Below are positions 46,321 to 57,800 of a DNA stretch of 64,000 nt, piece after piece. Source of the stretch: Macrosoma leucophasiata (lineage: Eukaryota; Arthropoda; Insecta; Lepidoptera; Hedylidae); NCBI GenBank assembly GCA_036365455.1, contig JAWQUS010000008.1, positions 10,523,501 through 10,587,500 on the forward strand. Reading direction: 5' to 3'. The translations under genes and the position numbers were made by a program. Each line of letters begins with the position of its first letter. Within the stretch, counting starts at the first letter, position 1. The notes under the pieces were generated by a model. It searched no databases. It saw only the letters and a list, made by a program, of their open reading frames with translations, and was not told the DNA's origin.

Positions 46321-46374
46321 TCACTAGGCTTTCCGTCTTTTGCCTGATCAGGCAAAAGACGGAAAGCCTAGTGA
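46321..46374. repeat. Perfect 54-bp palindrome without spacer
   Basis: tcactaggctttccgtcttttgcctga is followed immediately by its exact complement, so 27 bases pair with 27 and no loop base remains. The centre is between 46347 and 46348. Neighbouring sequence is not repetitive. Confidence 0.95.
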
Positions 46375-49190
46375 ACACAGACAAGATAATTTCTGGAACT
46401 GGAACTGGTTTAATATTATAATAATATTTACTAATTTCTGATTAAATGTTTGGACGTAAATTGATAGCAAAGAGTATACAAATATGATTGATAGTTTGAC
46501 TAGACGACATTAGACAGCTACATGCAATCAATTCTGTGGCATGTTGTGACTAGATACTACTAGTTGGTACCGGTGGTACTATGTTCAACGCTCAATTAAT
46601 GAAACCGGTTTTTATGAATAATAATAAATAGTCAAATAATAGTAATACATAATAATAAATAGAAAAGTACGAAGAGAGTACTGAACTTAGAAGTGGAACG
46701 GGAGGTGTGTTTCTACCGGGAATTTTGCTTTCACTCTCGGTAAGAGACTTTACATGAAGATGCATACAAACAGATAAATAGAATCCCCTTTTTATTGTTC
46801 CTTTAACGGCTTCGGTAAGTGGCTTAAAAAATCTTTGGATGCAGTTGATTATTAACCCCGGGCGGGAAAAAGAGTATCTGTACGTCTAATTCGTCGATAT
46901 GGTTCTTAATTATGTTAGAAATATATAACAGCAGTAGTTTGCAAGATATTCTACCTCTGCGAATATTACAAAAAGATATGGACTTTACGATAAATTTAGC
47001 ACACGGAAAACATTAACTTCTTTAGTGCTCATTACTGCACTTGGTGAATCGAATATTTATTTAGAGTAATTTATGTAATAAACAAAAAATATTTATTTAC
47101 AAATATTTTAGTAACCTATTTGAAACAAACGTTTTGTTATCAAATAGATTAACAAAATATTTTTGGTGCATAATTATATTTTAGTTCATTTGGTGGTCTG
47201 TTTATCATAATTTTGCAATAAAATTCAATTTCAAAAATGTTACATTACAATTGCATAAATAATATGCATCAGGCATATTAATATGAAACCAGTTAAAGAT
47301 ACGTAGTGAGGTATTTGTTTATTTTATAATGCTATACCCTACAATGTAATCCTACCAATTAAAGGCAAAACTGAGGTAGACCTCCGTTGAGGAAATTCAT
47401 TTAAGACTTAAGGTTTTTATTACTTTTTATGAATATGTCTTAAAACGATTCGTTTTCATTTTATTGATTCTTATTTTCATTTGGTCAATTAAAAAAAGAC
47501 ACTTAAGTATAAGGCAGTAAGATGTGAAATATTAACGTAGGACACTTATTTCTTTGTTCTACAAATTATTAAGAATATTATTGCTTTCAATTATGTCGTA
47601 TATTCATCAAGAGAATCTCAGCGAAATTGGAGGCACAAAATACATAATAGTACTTATACATTCTATAGTAAAAAATTTAACGCTTAATTTTAATTGTACA
47701 CGGATTACAAATTATTGCTGTAAATAATTTTGAATTATATGGTGTCATGATCGATACCAGAGAATATTAACAATAATAATTTATAAATCATTTCGATTTC
47801 ATTATATATCCCAATCATAATAATTAGCTATTTGATCGATATCAAATTCTTATAAGTATTGGAAAAGATAGTCTAAAGATAGACAATAGTAATACAGTTA
47901 TAACAGTATATGTTAAACACTAAAAACATCGATCAATTTTGTTGTAACATATGAATTCAATTTTTTTTTTTAACGCCCGTTGTAAACAAATCGCATTGCA
48001 GGCGGCCATGATAGTTTATAGCGTGACGACATGATACAATGTACAAACACTGACAAAGCCGTAGACTCGAGAAAGTTTGTTGTGCATTGTGCCGTGACGT
48101 CACAATGCGTAAATGTCACGTTTTACTAACGACATTGAAACATCATGATATAAAATACATCATTTTAATTACTGGTAAAGGCGGAAATTTGTATATTTAA
48201 AAAAAATTGATGGTGGCGGTAATTTAAGTAAATTAATAAAGTAAATTAGTAACATACTACTAACTTTTTAAAACAATTATCTCTGAAAACTTTCAAGTAA
48301 CCAAATCTTTGATAGGCAGCTCAGTGTAGCATATTGAAATACAATAGGAAACTAACTAAACAAACGCAAAAAACAATTTTGTCTTTAAATGATATTAACA
48401 AAATTACTCTTGTTTTGTACTTCGTTAAATAACGTAAACCAGGTTCTCTAATGCTATTTAAGTCAGATATTATTTTATTCGTAATGACTGCGTAGTTGTT
48501 CCATGTACAACAATAAACGACCGATCCAGAAAGTGGATGGTATTTACATTATGGCCCGGTCGTTAAATTAATGTATTTACAATTCATGAATAATAGAAGA
48601 ACACAAACAATAATGAGGTAATGAGAACTTCTGGATAAGCTACAGAATTTGCACTATACATAAAAAAATCTAAAATAATAATACTAAGATTATATTAGAG
48701 ACTAACAATACATACACAGCTAACAGGATGCTCTTATTTATGTATTATTTACAAAATAATTAATGGAGGGCCATTCTACTATAAAATAATTTTCAACTTA
48801 TTATACACCGACACAATAATATTTGGTAACTGGAAGTACATAAACTACTATAACCTAGTTATTCACTCTCTGTACTCAAAACATTTCATACTCTCAGCAA
48901 TCTCCATTTACTCTTAACTAGACTATTGGAATGAACAGGTATGTGAGACTAAAGTATATTAGACATTTTGAAAAAAAATACGACGTTAAACAATCTTCAC
49001 CAGTACAACAATGTCAACAGTACCCAAGATATAATTGCAAAAATGTAAGCAAAATGGAGCAGGAGTATCCAATAAGTCAACAGATGGTGAATGCCAGTGG
49101 TCGAGTTTGAGAGCGTAGACAACATATTTCTCAATTCATCTGGCGCCAAATTGTAGTGTTTAGCACAATCATTGTATATTGGTTATGTGT
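46375..49190. other. AT-rich intergenic DNA, no gene seen
   Basis: Low-GC sequence with only short open frames. A fragment like the RTE tail (gagactttacatgaagatgc) is at about 46745. A GC-richer patch at 47975-48120 (acgcccgttgtaaacaaatc to cgtgacgtcacaatgcg) may be an old element without visible ends. Confidence 0.5.
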
Positions 49191-49209
49191 AGAAGTCTCG
49201 TGGAGGGCC

Positions 49210-49380
49210 TGCACTTCGTGTCCCGGTACGCAATCGCCACTCGAGAACCCTTCTGCCTCAACGATTTGGTGAAGTTCGAGGGCAAACGCTGGATGAATGC
49301 GGCCCAGGACCGTTCATTGTGGCAATCTTTGGCCAAGGCTTTTACCTAGCAGTGGATATCTTTCAGATGAAATAAGGATG
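49210..49380 (+). mobile_element. LINE ORF2 C-terminal remnant
   Basis: Plus-strand frame reads KFEGKRWMNAAQDRSLWQSL followed by AKAFT-stop-QW, the typical C-terminus of several lepidopteran LINEs, then the cagcagtgga-like 3' end (tagcagtggatatctttcag). Only about 170 bp survive. Confidence 0.6.
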
Positions 49381-50224
49381 ATAGAGCTCTATATTTTCTG
49401 ACACAGATATAAAAATATCTAAAGCGTAAAGAGTAGCAAGACGCTTGGAAGATGGCTTTAAGCTACACCCGACTGATTGGATCCGGTTATGGAGAATTTT
49501 TATCAAAATAACAAACACTAATATCCTTATTCAACTACATATTTTAGCAAAGGAATTCCTTACCTCTTTTTTATCGCTTTCTATATTACGCGATTGACAA
49601 TAATTGGAATTCCGGATTGACAGAGTATAAATTAACTATACCTTGCCTGTACGTTTGTAAATAAGACTCGAAGACACTAATTAAGATTTGTGTTGGTGAG
49701 ACACAACCACACCCAAACACCCAAACCACAACCGTTTATTATGAATCTACACTTAGTTGCTATTTTAAGCTTTGTCTCGTTATTTCATACGCGGTATCAC
49801 ATTAACAAATGCAGCAACATTTAGGCAGTTCCTCAATTAAATGACTATAAAACTAATTTAAACAGACGTATAGTCTTCTCTAATCAGCGCAATATCTTCA
49901 TACTACACTACTACATACATGAAACTTTTCCGTTACTGTCTGGGAGGCTGTTAGACAACGCACAGCCGAAACCACTGATCGTAGAAAACTAAAGTTTAGC
50001 ACGTTTAGCTTCCTTGTACGTTCCTTAGGCAGGATAATAGAATAGAAATTCTTCTTTGACAATTGACAAAGTTCAACTCGCCGTAGCTTTTTTTCATAAC
50101 GTAAATTAATACGTCACAAGAACAAAACTGATAGATAACTCCATCCTACACACATTGAAATCAAGGAATTGACGAGCGAAACAAAATGATTATATTGGAT
50201 TCATATTATACATTGAATATATAA

Positions 50225-50350
50225 AAATCAATTGTTGTTTGTTATTCTCGCTAAAACTCGAGACCGGCTGGACCGATTTGGCTAATTTTGGTTTTGAATG
50301 ATTTATGGAAGTCCAAGAAAGGTTTAATTAAAATGTAAGAAAATATGAAG
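50225..50350 (+). repeat. Dispersed lepidopteran-type repeat fragment
   Basis: Contains actcgagaccggctggaccg followed by gatttggctaattttggt, a sequence I recall as recurrent in moth and butterfly genomes. Parent element not determined. The rest of 49380-51440 is AT-rich with no gene seen. Confidence 0.4.
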
Positions 50351-51442
50351 AAATTGAAGGGAAATAGTAAAAACCACATTTTATCATTTCATTTTCATAC
50401 AAATAGTCCGTATCTATCAAACCTTTGACACATTATTTCATTCTGAGGCAATACAAAGTTTGTGGTAATAAGGATGACAAGTGGCCGCCCTTTTAAAATG
50501 ATACAAATGATTTAATGACCTCATTAAATCATAACCTTTAATATTTAAAATAAAAACATTGAACATGTTCTTTGTATTGAAGCTGTATATCGTACATTTA
50601 TAATTACAAATATTACTCATAATAATTAAACAAAACTATACGATTTGAAATATTGAGCAATATATGACATCATTGCTATCAACATTTAATCAAATTAAAC
50701 AATATAATATAGGTTACAGATCAAATTCTTAGAAAGATAACAACCCATATTATTGTAAATTTTTTTGGTTAATTCTATTACATTAAAATAAATATTTTGT
50801 TTATTTGATATTAAATAATAAATTATCGAATAAGCTATCACACGTATTTTTACGACTATAATCTCTATATATCACCAATTTTAACCTGTGAACTAGTATT
50901 GTAGTATGCTTGGACGGCAATAACCAACTTGGAATTTGGATGGAGTATCTATCAGTCTGATTTAAATGGTCGTACTTGTAAAAAGAAAAAACTGACTTCC
51001 AACATAGGACTATAATCAATTAATGATAATTCTATATTTTTTCACTGGTTCCATTCTCACATACAATTTAACAGCTCAGATCAGCAGATCCTATGTGAGT
51101 TTTGGTACTCCTTCAACAATAATTACATTATTACACAAAATGTACACTGTGCGAACTATCAAAATGCATATTCAACTGCGAGCTAATATAATAGGGATGA
51201 TGACTAGGTATGAATTGACTACTTTGTATCATATCACATGAAAGCGACTTGCAAATGAGATATAAAGATAAGTACAAAAATTAAACGCAGTATTGACGAA
51301 GATATTTCAGAATGTTTTGACTTCACCACACAATTCACAAGTTTTAACTCTAACGTCACGTCAGAATAGAGTATCATTTTATACGAGCAGTTTTAAATCG
51401 TTTCACAACTCGCACTTTTTTGAATAGATTTATCTTTAAAAT

Positions 51443-51720
51443 TATTTGCTTAAAGAAAAATGGAAAGAAAAATTTGACTTCAGGCGAGACTCGAACTCGC
51501 GGCCTACTGGGAATCTAGTCCAGCCGCTCTTCCAATTGAGCTACTGAAGTCCTGCGATTGAGCTACTGAAGTCCTGCGAAGAAGAGCGGCTGGACTAGAT
51601 TTCCAGTAGGCCGCGAGTTCGAGTCTCGCCTGATGTCAAATTTTTCTTTCCATTTTTCTTTAAATCAATTATATTTCACAAGCATGTGTATGCGAAATAA
51701 TATAAAACAATTATTTGCTA
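51443..51720. mobile_element. tRNA-cored fold-back element, rearranged copy
   Basis: Same outer arms as 21597-22079 (aaagaaaaatggaaagaaaa at 51452 and its complement, then ttcacaagcatgtg at about 51673). Inside, a complete tRNA-like core lies on the minus strand (51477-51550), a 22-bp tandem duplication follows (attgagctactgaagtcctg), then a partial plus-strand core (51582-51636) lacking its acceptor and D arms. The two cores face each other, making a large palindrome. Confidence 0.8.
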
Positions 51721-52580
51721 TTAAATAGACGTTTCAAAGACAATATTTATTTATATTTACTTTTGAAAATTACAATTAAAATAAACTAGACATCATCCCT
51801 ATTTGAAGATTATCACTATTCTATTTGGTGTTTACGGTTATTTAACACTATTTAAGTATTCTGCCCACAACAGACTAAAAACCTATGTACACAGTGATCT
51901 TGTGAATAAAATTATATGTATTGAGTATATCACCCTTTTCTCAAAACACCTTTATTCAAAAAGAATTTTTGAGCAAAGTGTATCATGAGCTGAGACGGCA
52001 GCTTTTACAGAATAAAAGTATGGTCATATTGTTATAATATAATGTAGAAAATAATTGAATACGTATTCAACGAAGTATAAATAATAACATACAATATTTT
52101 ATTATGAATAAGTAACGAAATAGGTAAACATCGTTTGGTTTTCATCTTGAGCAACATCTCAAACAATAATCGAAACATGAGCAGCATGTTGCATCAATGC
52201 TCGAAAAACCTGGAGTAAAAAATCACACATACTTCTCTTAAATAATATAAATTAGATATTTGGGTCCCTAAATGGAATCTTAGATTAAAATATAACTGAG
52301 TTGCACTATAATTTGATTTTAACTTCGATAAAGTCACTTTAGGCCGTGACACGTACACTCTACTCTAAAAGATGCAATGCATTCAAATTTTTCATGTTAT
52401 TAAAGTAATTATGACATAAAACATTTCATTATAGTGAAATAAATACATACAACAAGGAATTAAAGCAGAACTATATACAATCACGTGAATGAAAAATCAT
52501 CACTTTTAAAGTTTATGACACGTGGTCGAAATCAATTTACTATTTTTGCTTTTTTATCAAGGTTGACAGGCAAGCAGAAC
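51721..52580. other. Intergenic DNA, no gene seen
   Basis: AT-rich with short open frames only; nothing matched other parts of the window. Confidence 0.5.
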
Positions 52581-52583
52581 GAG

Positions 52584-52816
52584 TCATCTGTCGGAAAGCG
52601 GTAATAATTGCCTATGAACATTTGCAACACCTGAACTTGCAAACACGCTGCCAGTCATGAAGGATTCCTCTGTTGCTACTTTTGAAGGATCCCATATATT
52701 GTATAGTAAATAAAAAAAGTGTAAATTGTTATTCTTAGCATATAAACACATGTAGTCACATTGTTGTCTGACGATGCGTGTATCGCTTTCAGTGTAGTAC
52801 ACAGCAACGTTATCTG
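52584..52816 (-). other. Unassigned open frame behind a splice-acceptor-like site
   Basis: Minus strand: a good acceptor (attaattttcag) ends at 52817, followed by an open frame to a TGA at 52584. The frame includes YYTESDTRIVRQQC, DPSKVATEES and VANVHRQLLPLSDR. I do not recognise the sequence and see no partner exon. It could be the last exon of an unseen gene, a repeat remnant, or chance. Confidence 0.2.
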
Positions 52817-52889
52817 AAAATTAATAAAAATATTATTTGTCAACCTCGCATGAATATGAATTCAGATCATATTATTATTGTCCAGTAAA

Positions 52890-54370
52890 AACTGTTTAAT
52901 ACATTTCATTTTACTGATGATTTACAAAATACATATAATGAATTTGTGCGGATCATCAACCAGGCAGCTGATTTGTACATACCACTTATCAAATTTAATC
53001 AGAACCCTTCATCCAATATTTCACCTAAAAAATATTGGAATACAGTAATGTCCAAATCAGTGGCAGGACGGCGACTAGCGCTATCAAATTTTAGGAGAAA
53101 CCCCATTTTATTAAATTTTGATAAACTTGGTGACAAAGTTAGAGATGCACAAAAATTATTACGTCAGGCAAAATATGAGGATTGGTACAATTTTTGCGGT
53201 AGTATCAATGACAGCATTACCGCTGGCGAAATGTGGTCTAGGATGGGATGGATGAAGGGCTACAGAGCACCCAGGCGACATATATCTACAGACAGTGCTA
53301 TATAATTACTTTATACACTAACTCCCGATACGGTTTCCTTGCCGCAGCCTAAGTTTAGAGAAATTCATTCAGGATTAGAGATTAAAATCTCCATTCAGGA
53401 GCTTGAAAATTGTTCTGATGGTTCAAAAGAAGCTAATGTAAGTGGAGCTGCGTTTCTGGACTTTGAGGAAAATGTATCATGTAAATTAAAATTATGTCAC
53501 AATAATATTTTTATTATGCATTTGGGACTAGTGGCTATTGCAGAAGCCTTGTCCTATATTAAATCTATTAATTTTAATAGATTCGTAATAGATTCGCTTC
53601 TTGAGTCAGTAAGACTCAAGAAGCGCATTACAACACCTTATCAAATGTACACGGGGTCTAAGGGGAATTCCATTGGCTTATGACATACGTTATCTAGGCA
53701 CCGAAATCAATAATAATAAAAAAGTGGTGTTACAGTGGAGATACCTTCACATGGACTGGAGGGAAATGAGGCAGTCGACAAATTGGCCAAAGAAGCAGCC
53801 ACAGAGGGTATACAAATGAGAAATGTACCTTGGTTCACCGAATACCTAAGCGATGTGAGAGAAGATTGCTGGAATATGTGGTCCAAATACTTTAATGAAC
53901 GGTCATTGTCGAAGGGTATTTGGTATAAAACTCTGTAACCCTCACTGCCTCGTTCTCTTTGGTTCGATAAAATAAAAATAATCCGTAAAGATTTAATTAC
54001 TGCGTTCAGACTGCGTTCGGGTCACATACCATTGAACAGTTTCGGATACATGATGCGCAAAATTTCGTCTCCAAATTGTGCAGTTTGTGGAGTTGTAGAA
54101 GATGTTTATCATATACTCATGGAATGTGCCCGAAATCAGTCTGAACGCATGGAAATTTTAGGTAGAAATGATTCTAATACTGGCATTTGTAACACTATCC
54201 TAGCTTATCCAATATCAGATAATGCAAAATTATTGTATAAAATTGTTAATATTGGTTTAAAAAATCGTTTATGATTTGTGTCAGTTAATTTATTATGAAC
54301 TGTAATTATAAGGGTGACATGTTCAGTATTGAACAAACCCTTGTTAAAAATAAAGATTAAAAAAATAATA
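52890..54370 (+). mobile_element. Internally deleted LINE with RNase H, reverse transcriptase missing
   Basis: A piece between endonuclease and RT (KKYWNTVMSKSVAGRRLAL, 52905-53305) is joined at about 53305-53339 to an RNase H domain (SDGSKEANVSGAAF, then PSHGLEGNEAVDKLAKEA at 53740-53800) and a C-terminal zinc motif (CAVCGVVEDVYHILMEC, about 54079-54130). The RT is absent. The RNase H part has frameshifts and a hairpin at 53597-53626. The 3' end is A-rich (54340-54370). RNase H plus this C-terminus fits an I-like LINE. Confidence 0.75.
53597..53626. repeat. Hairpin inside LINE RNase H
   Basis: cgcttcttgagtc, a short loop (agtaa), then gactcaagaagcg. Thirteen perfect pairs interrupt the RNase H frame at the position of the DSLLES motif. 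Confidence 0.8.
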
Positions 54371-54675
54371 ATAACATTCTGTAAGCCTCATCAACTTCGA
54401 TACTTTTATTCGTTTCAATATTAGCTGATCAATTAATCCATTACAAATTTTATAGGCGCCTACGAGACGATAATCGAGTAAGGTACGTACCAAAACAAGT
54501 AAATATACAAAACTAAATAAAAAAATAACGCAAGTGTCTCGAATAAAAAATACGAAATCAAAAACGTTTCTATTATTATTTATGATTTTATTTTATAGCT
54601 TTTCTGTGGTTTTGTTAACTTATTTTATTACATTACCCACTGCGAACAGAAAAATAACTTCTTACCTAGTGAATG

Positions 54676-54867
54676 CTATTGATGTTGACTTTCCACTATC
54701 AACATAATAGACTGATGCTGTTGAGTATCGGTGTGTATAGTTGGCACGGATCGCAGACACTCAATTTGATGTGACGCCCAATCCTTTTTTTGACAGTACG
54801 TCGAACAATACGGGGTTCTTCGACACAACGAACATTCCGCTGAAGCTTCGCGATTACAATTCGCACA
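54676..54867 (-). CDS. DEAF1: DEAF1 exon 5: MYND zinc finger and stop
   Basis: After acceptor aattttcag the frame gives [15 protein letters not shown], then [18 protein letters not shown], a complete C4-C2HC MYND finger for protein-protein contacts, followed by about 26 residues rich in Gln/His and TAG at 54678-54676. The frame is hidden from simple ORF listing because it has no internal ATG near its start. Confidence 0.93.
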   Translation of the reverse strand, partial: CANCNREASAECSLCRRTPYCSTYCQKKDWASHQIECLRSVPTIHTDTQQHQSIMLIVESQHQ

Positions 54868-57800
54868 CTGAAAATTTACATCTGTTTACCACAGTTATTA
54901 CTATTTCTAAGTACTTTACATAATAATATGAAATAACAATAGACCTAATTTTAAGGTTAATTTTTGGTTTAGGTTTTTAGAGGTACCTATATTCTACTTC
55001 CTACTTTTCCAATGCTCACTCGACATCGTTTTATTGGTGATAGGTAGGTGATTATTACATTTGATGACCACTTCAGTTTAAAACACATAAAAATAGCTTT
55101 TGGTGATACTTCAAAAAGTCTTCTACAGGACATTTTATAGAAACTGTCGCGCATTTCTTACTTTCTTTTCGCCTTAATATTTCTGTTTCACAAGAATCTG
55201 TTTTAACTAAATTTGATTAACATGTTAAATCTTGAAGCTCTTTACATTCTTCAACTTCATATATTATATTTCTTGTGTATTGTAAGCATAAATAACCTTA
55301 CGTATATTTTTTATTATGTAATGTAGGTGGCAAACTAGCATGCAGTTCACATGGATGTTAAGTGATGATTGCAGCCTATTTATACAACATGTAACGGGAA
55401 TAAAACACACTCTCTAAACCCCGATAAGAAAATCGAGTTATCTATGATTTTAACTCGTACATGAACTGAAATTACATGTTTATGTATTTAACATTTTTTA
55501 TTTAAGAAATAAGTTGTCCTCAATTTGTACGAACAGTATGCACAACCTATGCATATTTACCCTACCTCTACCTACGGGAGCACATAAAACACGAACCTAC
55601 TCACACACGCATACTGTTCCAATGTGATCTAGCCTTACCTGCGTACTCTTATCTAACACTCGCTAGTAATAAGATTAATTTCCGCTATTTTATTTCTTAA
55701 ATTATTATTTATAGTAAAAAGCACGTCTTAACGAGTTCTAATAAAGTTGTTGAGACTAGCATTTTATTATGGATAGACGTTAGTCTCATTTTCGTTTGTA
55801 ATGACTGTTTCTTCAAATGGGTGACGATAATTTCCTAAAAGAAATTAATTTTGGGACAAAATATTACCTACATCGAAAATGCTTGAAATTGATTCGGTTA
55901 TCGATTCTGAACAAACTAGTTTCGGGTTGTACATTTAATCCTGTGACACGTTGTAGACATTTACACAAAGACCAGAGGTTAAAATGCAGATGCGCTGCCA
56001 CCCCTAGACTTTAGTTGTTATGTCTCTGTGATCGTTATTACGCCATAAATTACCATCTAACCGGAACACGATAGTGCTGAACACTACCATTTAGCGGCGA
56101 TACACTAGGTAATGCGGTGGTGCCTACGTCCTCGAGCTGCTACACTGGAAATCTACCACCAGTATAAGTCCATGGCTATACTTTAACATAATGGGGAAGG
56201 AGCAGGAAGGATACAAACGATTCTGGTGATTGCATGGACGGTGCTTATATTTACAAATACTGCTTCCGGGCATGCATTTTTACTTCCAAGTCCATGGCGT
56301 TTACAACGTGTTTGTATTGTAACGTTTCGTATTGTGTTTTAAAACCATTTTACCTGTTTGAAGCTAGATACACACTGTTTATGTCACCTATTAGCCGAAC
56401 TTGTACTTGAGCATTGTTCTTTTAGGCTGTATATTACTCGTATAAGTAAATGAAACAAACCTTTTTAGAATCGGTGTCTTCTACGTTGTGCAAGGAAACT
56501 TGTTCAGAGTCAACTTGTGCGTCGACACTGGCCGCTAGGATCGCCGAGGCCCGCTCCTGCTCCAATCGCTCCAACTGCCGCGCGCTCACCATTCTTACAT
56601 CCTCTATACACTGTTTTAGTTCACCGGTTAGCCGAACTAACGTTTGACCGATATCTTCTAAACGCTTTAATACTCCTCCCATATCGGGTAGCCCTGATAA
56701 GTTAACAGATCCATTATTAAATAGTAAACCAATCCGAAGATGTAAAATAATAGTTAATAACTGCTGCCGAGTTGTGTATATTAACTAGAATTTGTATAGA
56801 TATGGCGAAACAGAACACAGTGCGCATTGGTGGTTTTTTTTATGTATGGGAAGTGGCAAACAAGCATGCAGTTCACATTGATGTTAAATGATGACTGCAT
56901 TCTATAGACACCCACACAAAGACCAAGGTCAAAATACAGATGCGTGACCACTTCTAAGGCCTAAGGTGTTATGCCTCTGTGCCGGCAATTACAGGTAAGT
57001 GAACACTACCAGTAATTTTCTACCATATGCAACACTCAACCAAACGGACGTTTTATCGACGCTTATGAAGCCTTGGGGTGCCTGGAGGCCCTATGCAGAA
57101 AATACGAAGTTGTATATTACCTACAACACTACTGTTTATCAGCTGATATATTTGCTAACACAGTGGCATCTCTGTGCCTTGGAACTTTAAAATACATTTA
57201 GATTCACAGCTCCACAATAGGTAGATGTCGTGGGTATCGTCGTACAAACGCAACACATATACAGCATCGAACAACTAATATTGCACATAACACTTAGAAA
57301 GGAGACTTCAGGTCTTATTTCGGGTCTGTAGAGCGTTATCTCTTTCGCACCTTACCTATATGACTTTTGTCGATAATTTTGATCAATTTTTGACCAATAC
57401 CGGTATATTTGTGCTTACGTAGGCAATGAGATAACGCTCTAAGACGTCGAAACTCGATGTGCAATATTTCTTGCTGGCTTTACTATTCAAAACCAAAACC
57501 CGATCTATAAGGCTTACAAATATTTCTCCCGGAACGGGGATCGAAATCCCTTCGGATCAATCGTCACACACAGCTGGACCAACATACACGCACAGCTTCG
57601 GGATAACAATTTAACTATTTTTTATAAATACAGTGTACAACGCAAAGTGTTCAATAATTCATTGACTGAATTATAGATATTTTAGATATAAATAATATAA
57701 ATGATATAAAATGTAACAAAAATAGAATTCGCTCACAATTGTATAATAATGGATTTATTACGTGTTGAAATATGGTACTTCAACATCATATTATAACAAT

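Noticed and set aside
56683..56775. Upstream extension of DEAF1 exon 4 to the AG near 56762
   Set aside because: The frame is open that far, but that acceptor gives the wrong phase relative to exon 3; the AG at 56694 fits exactly.
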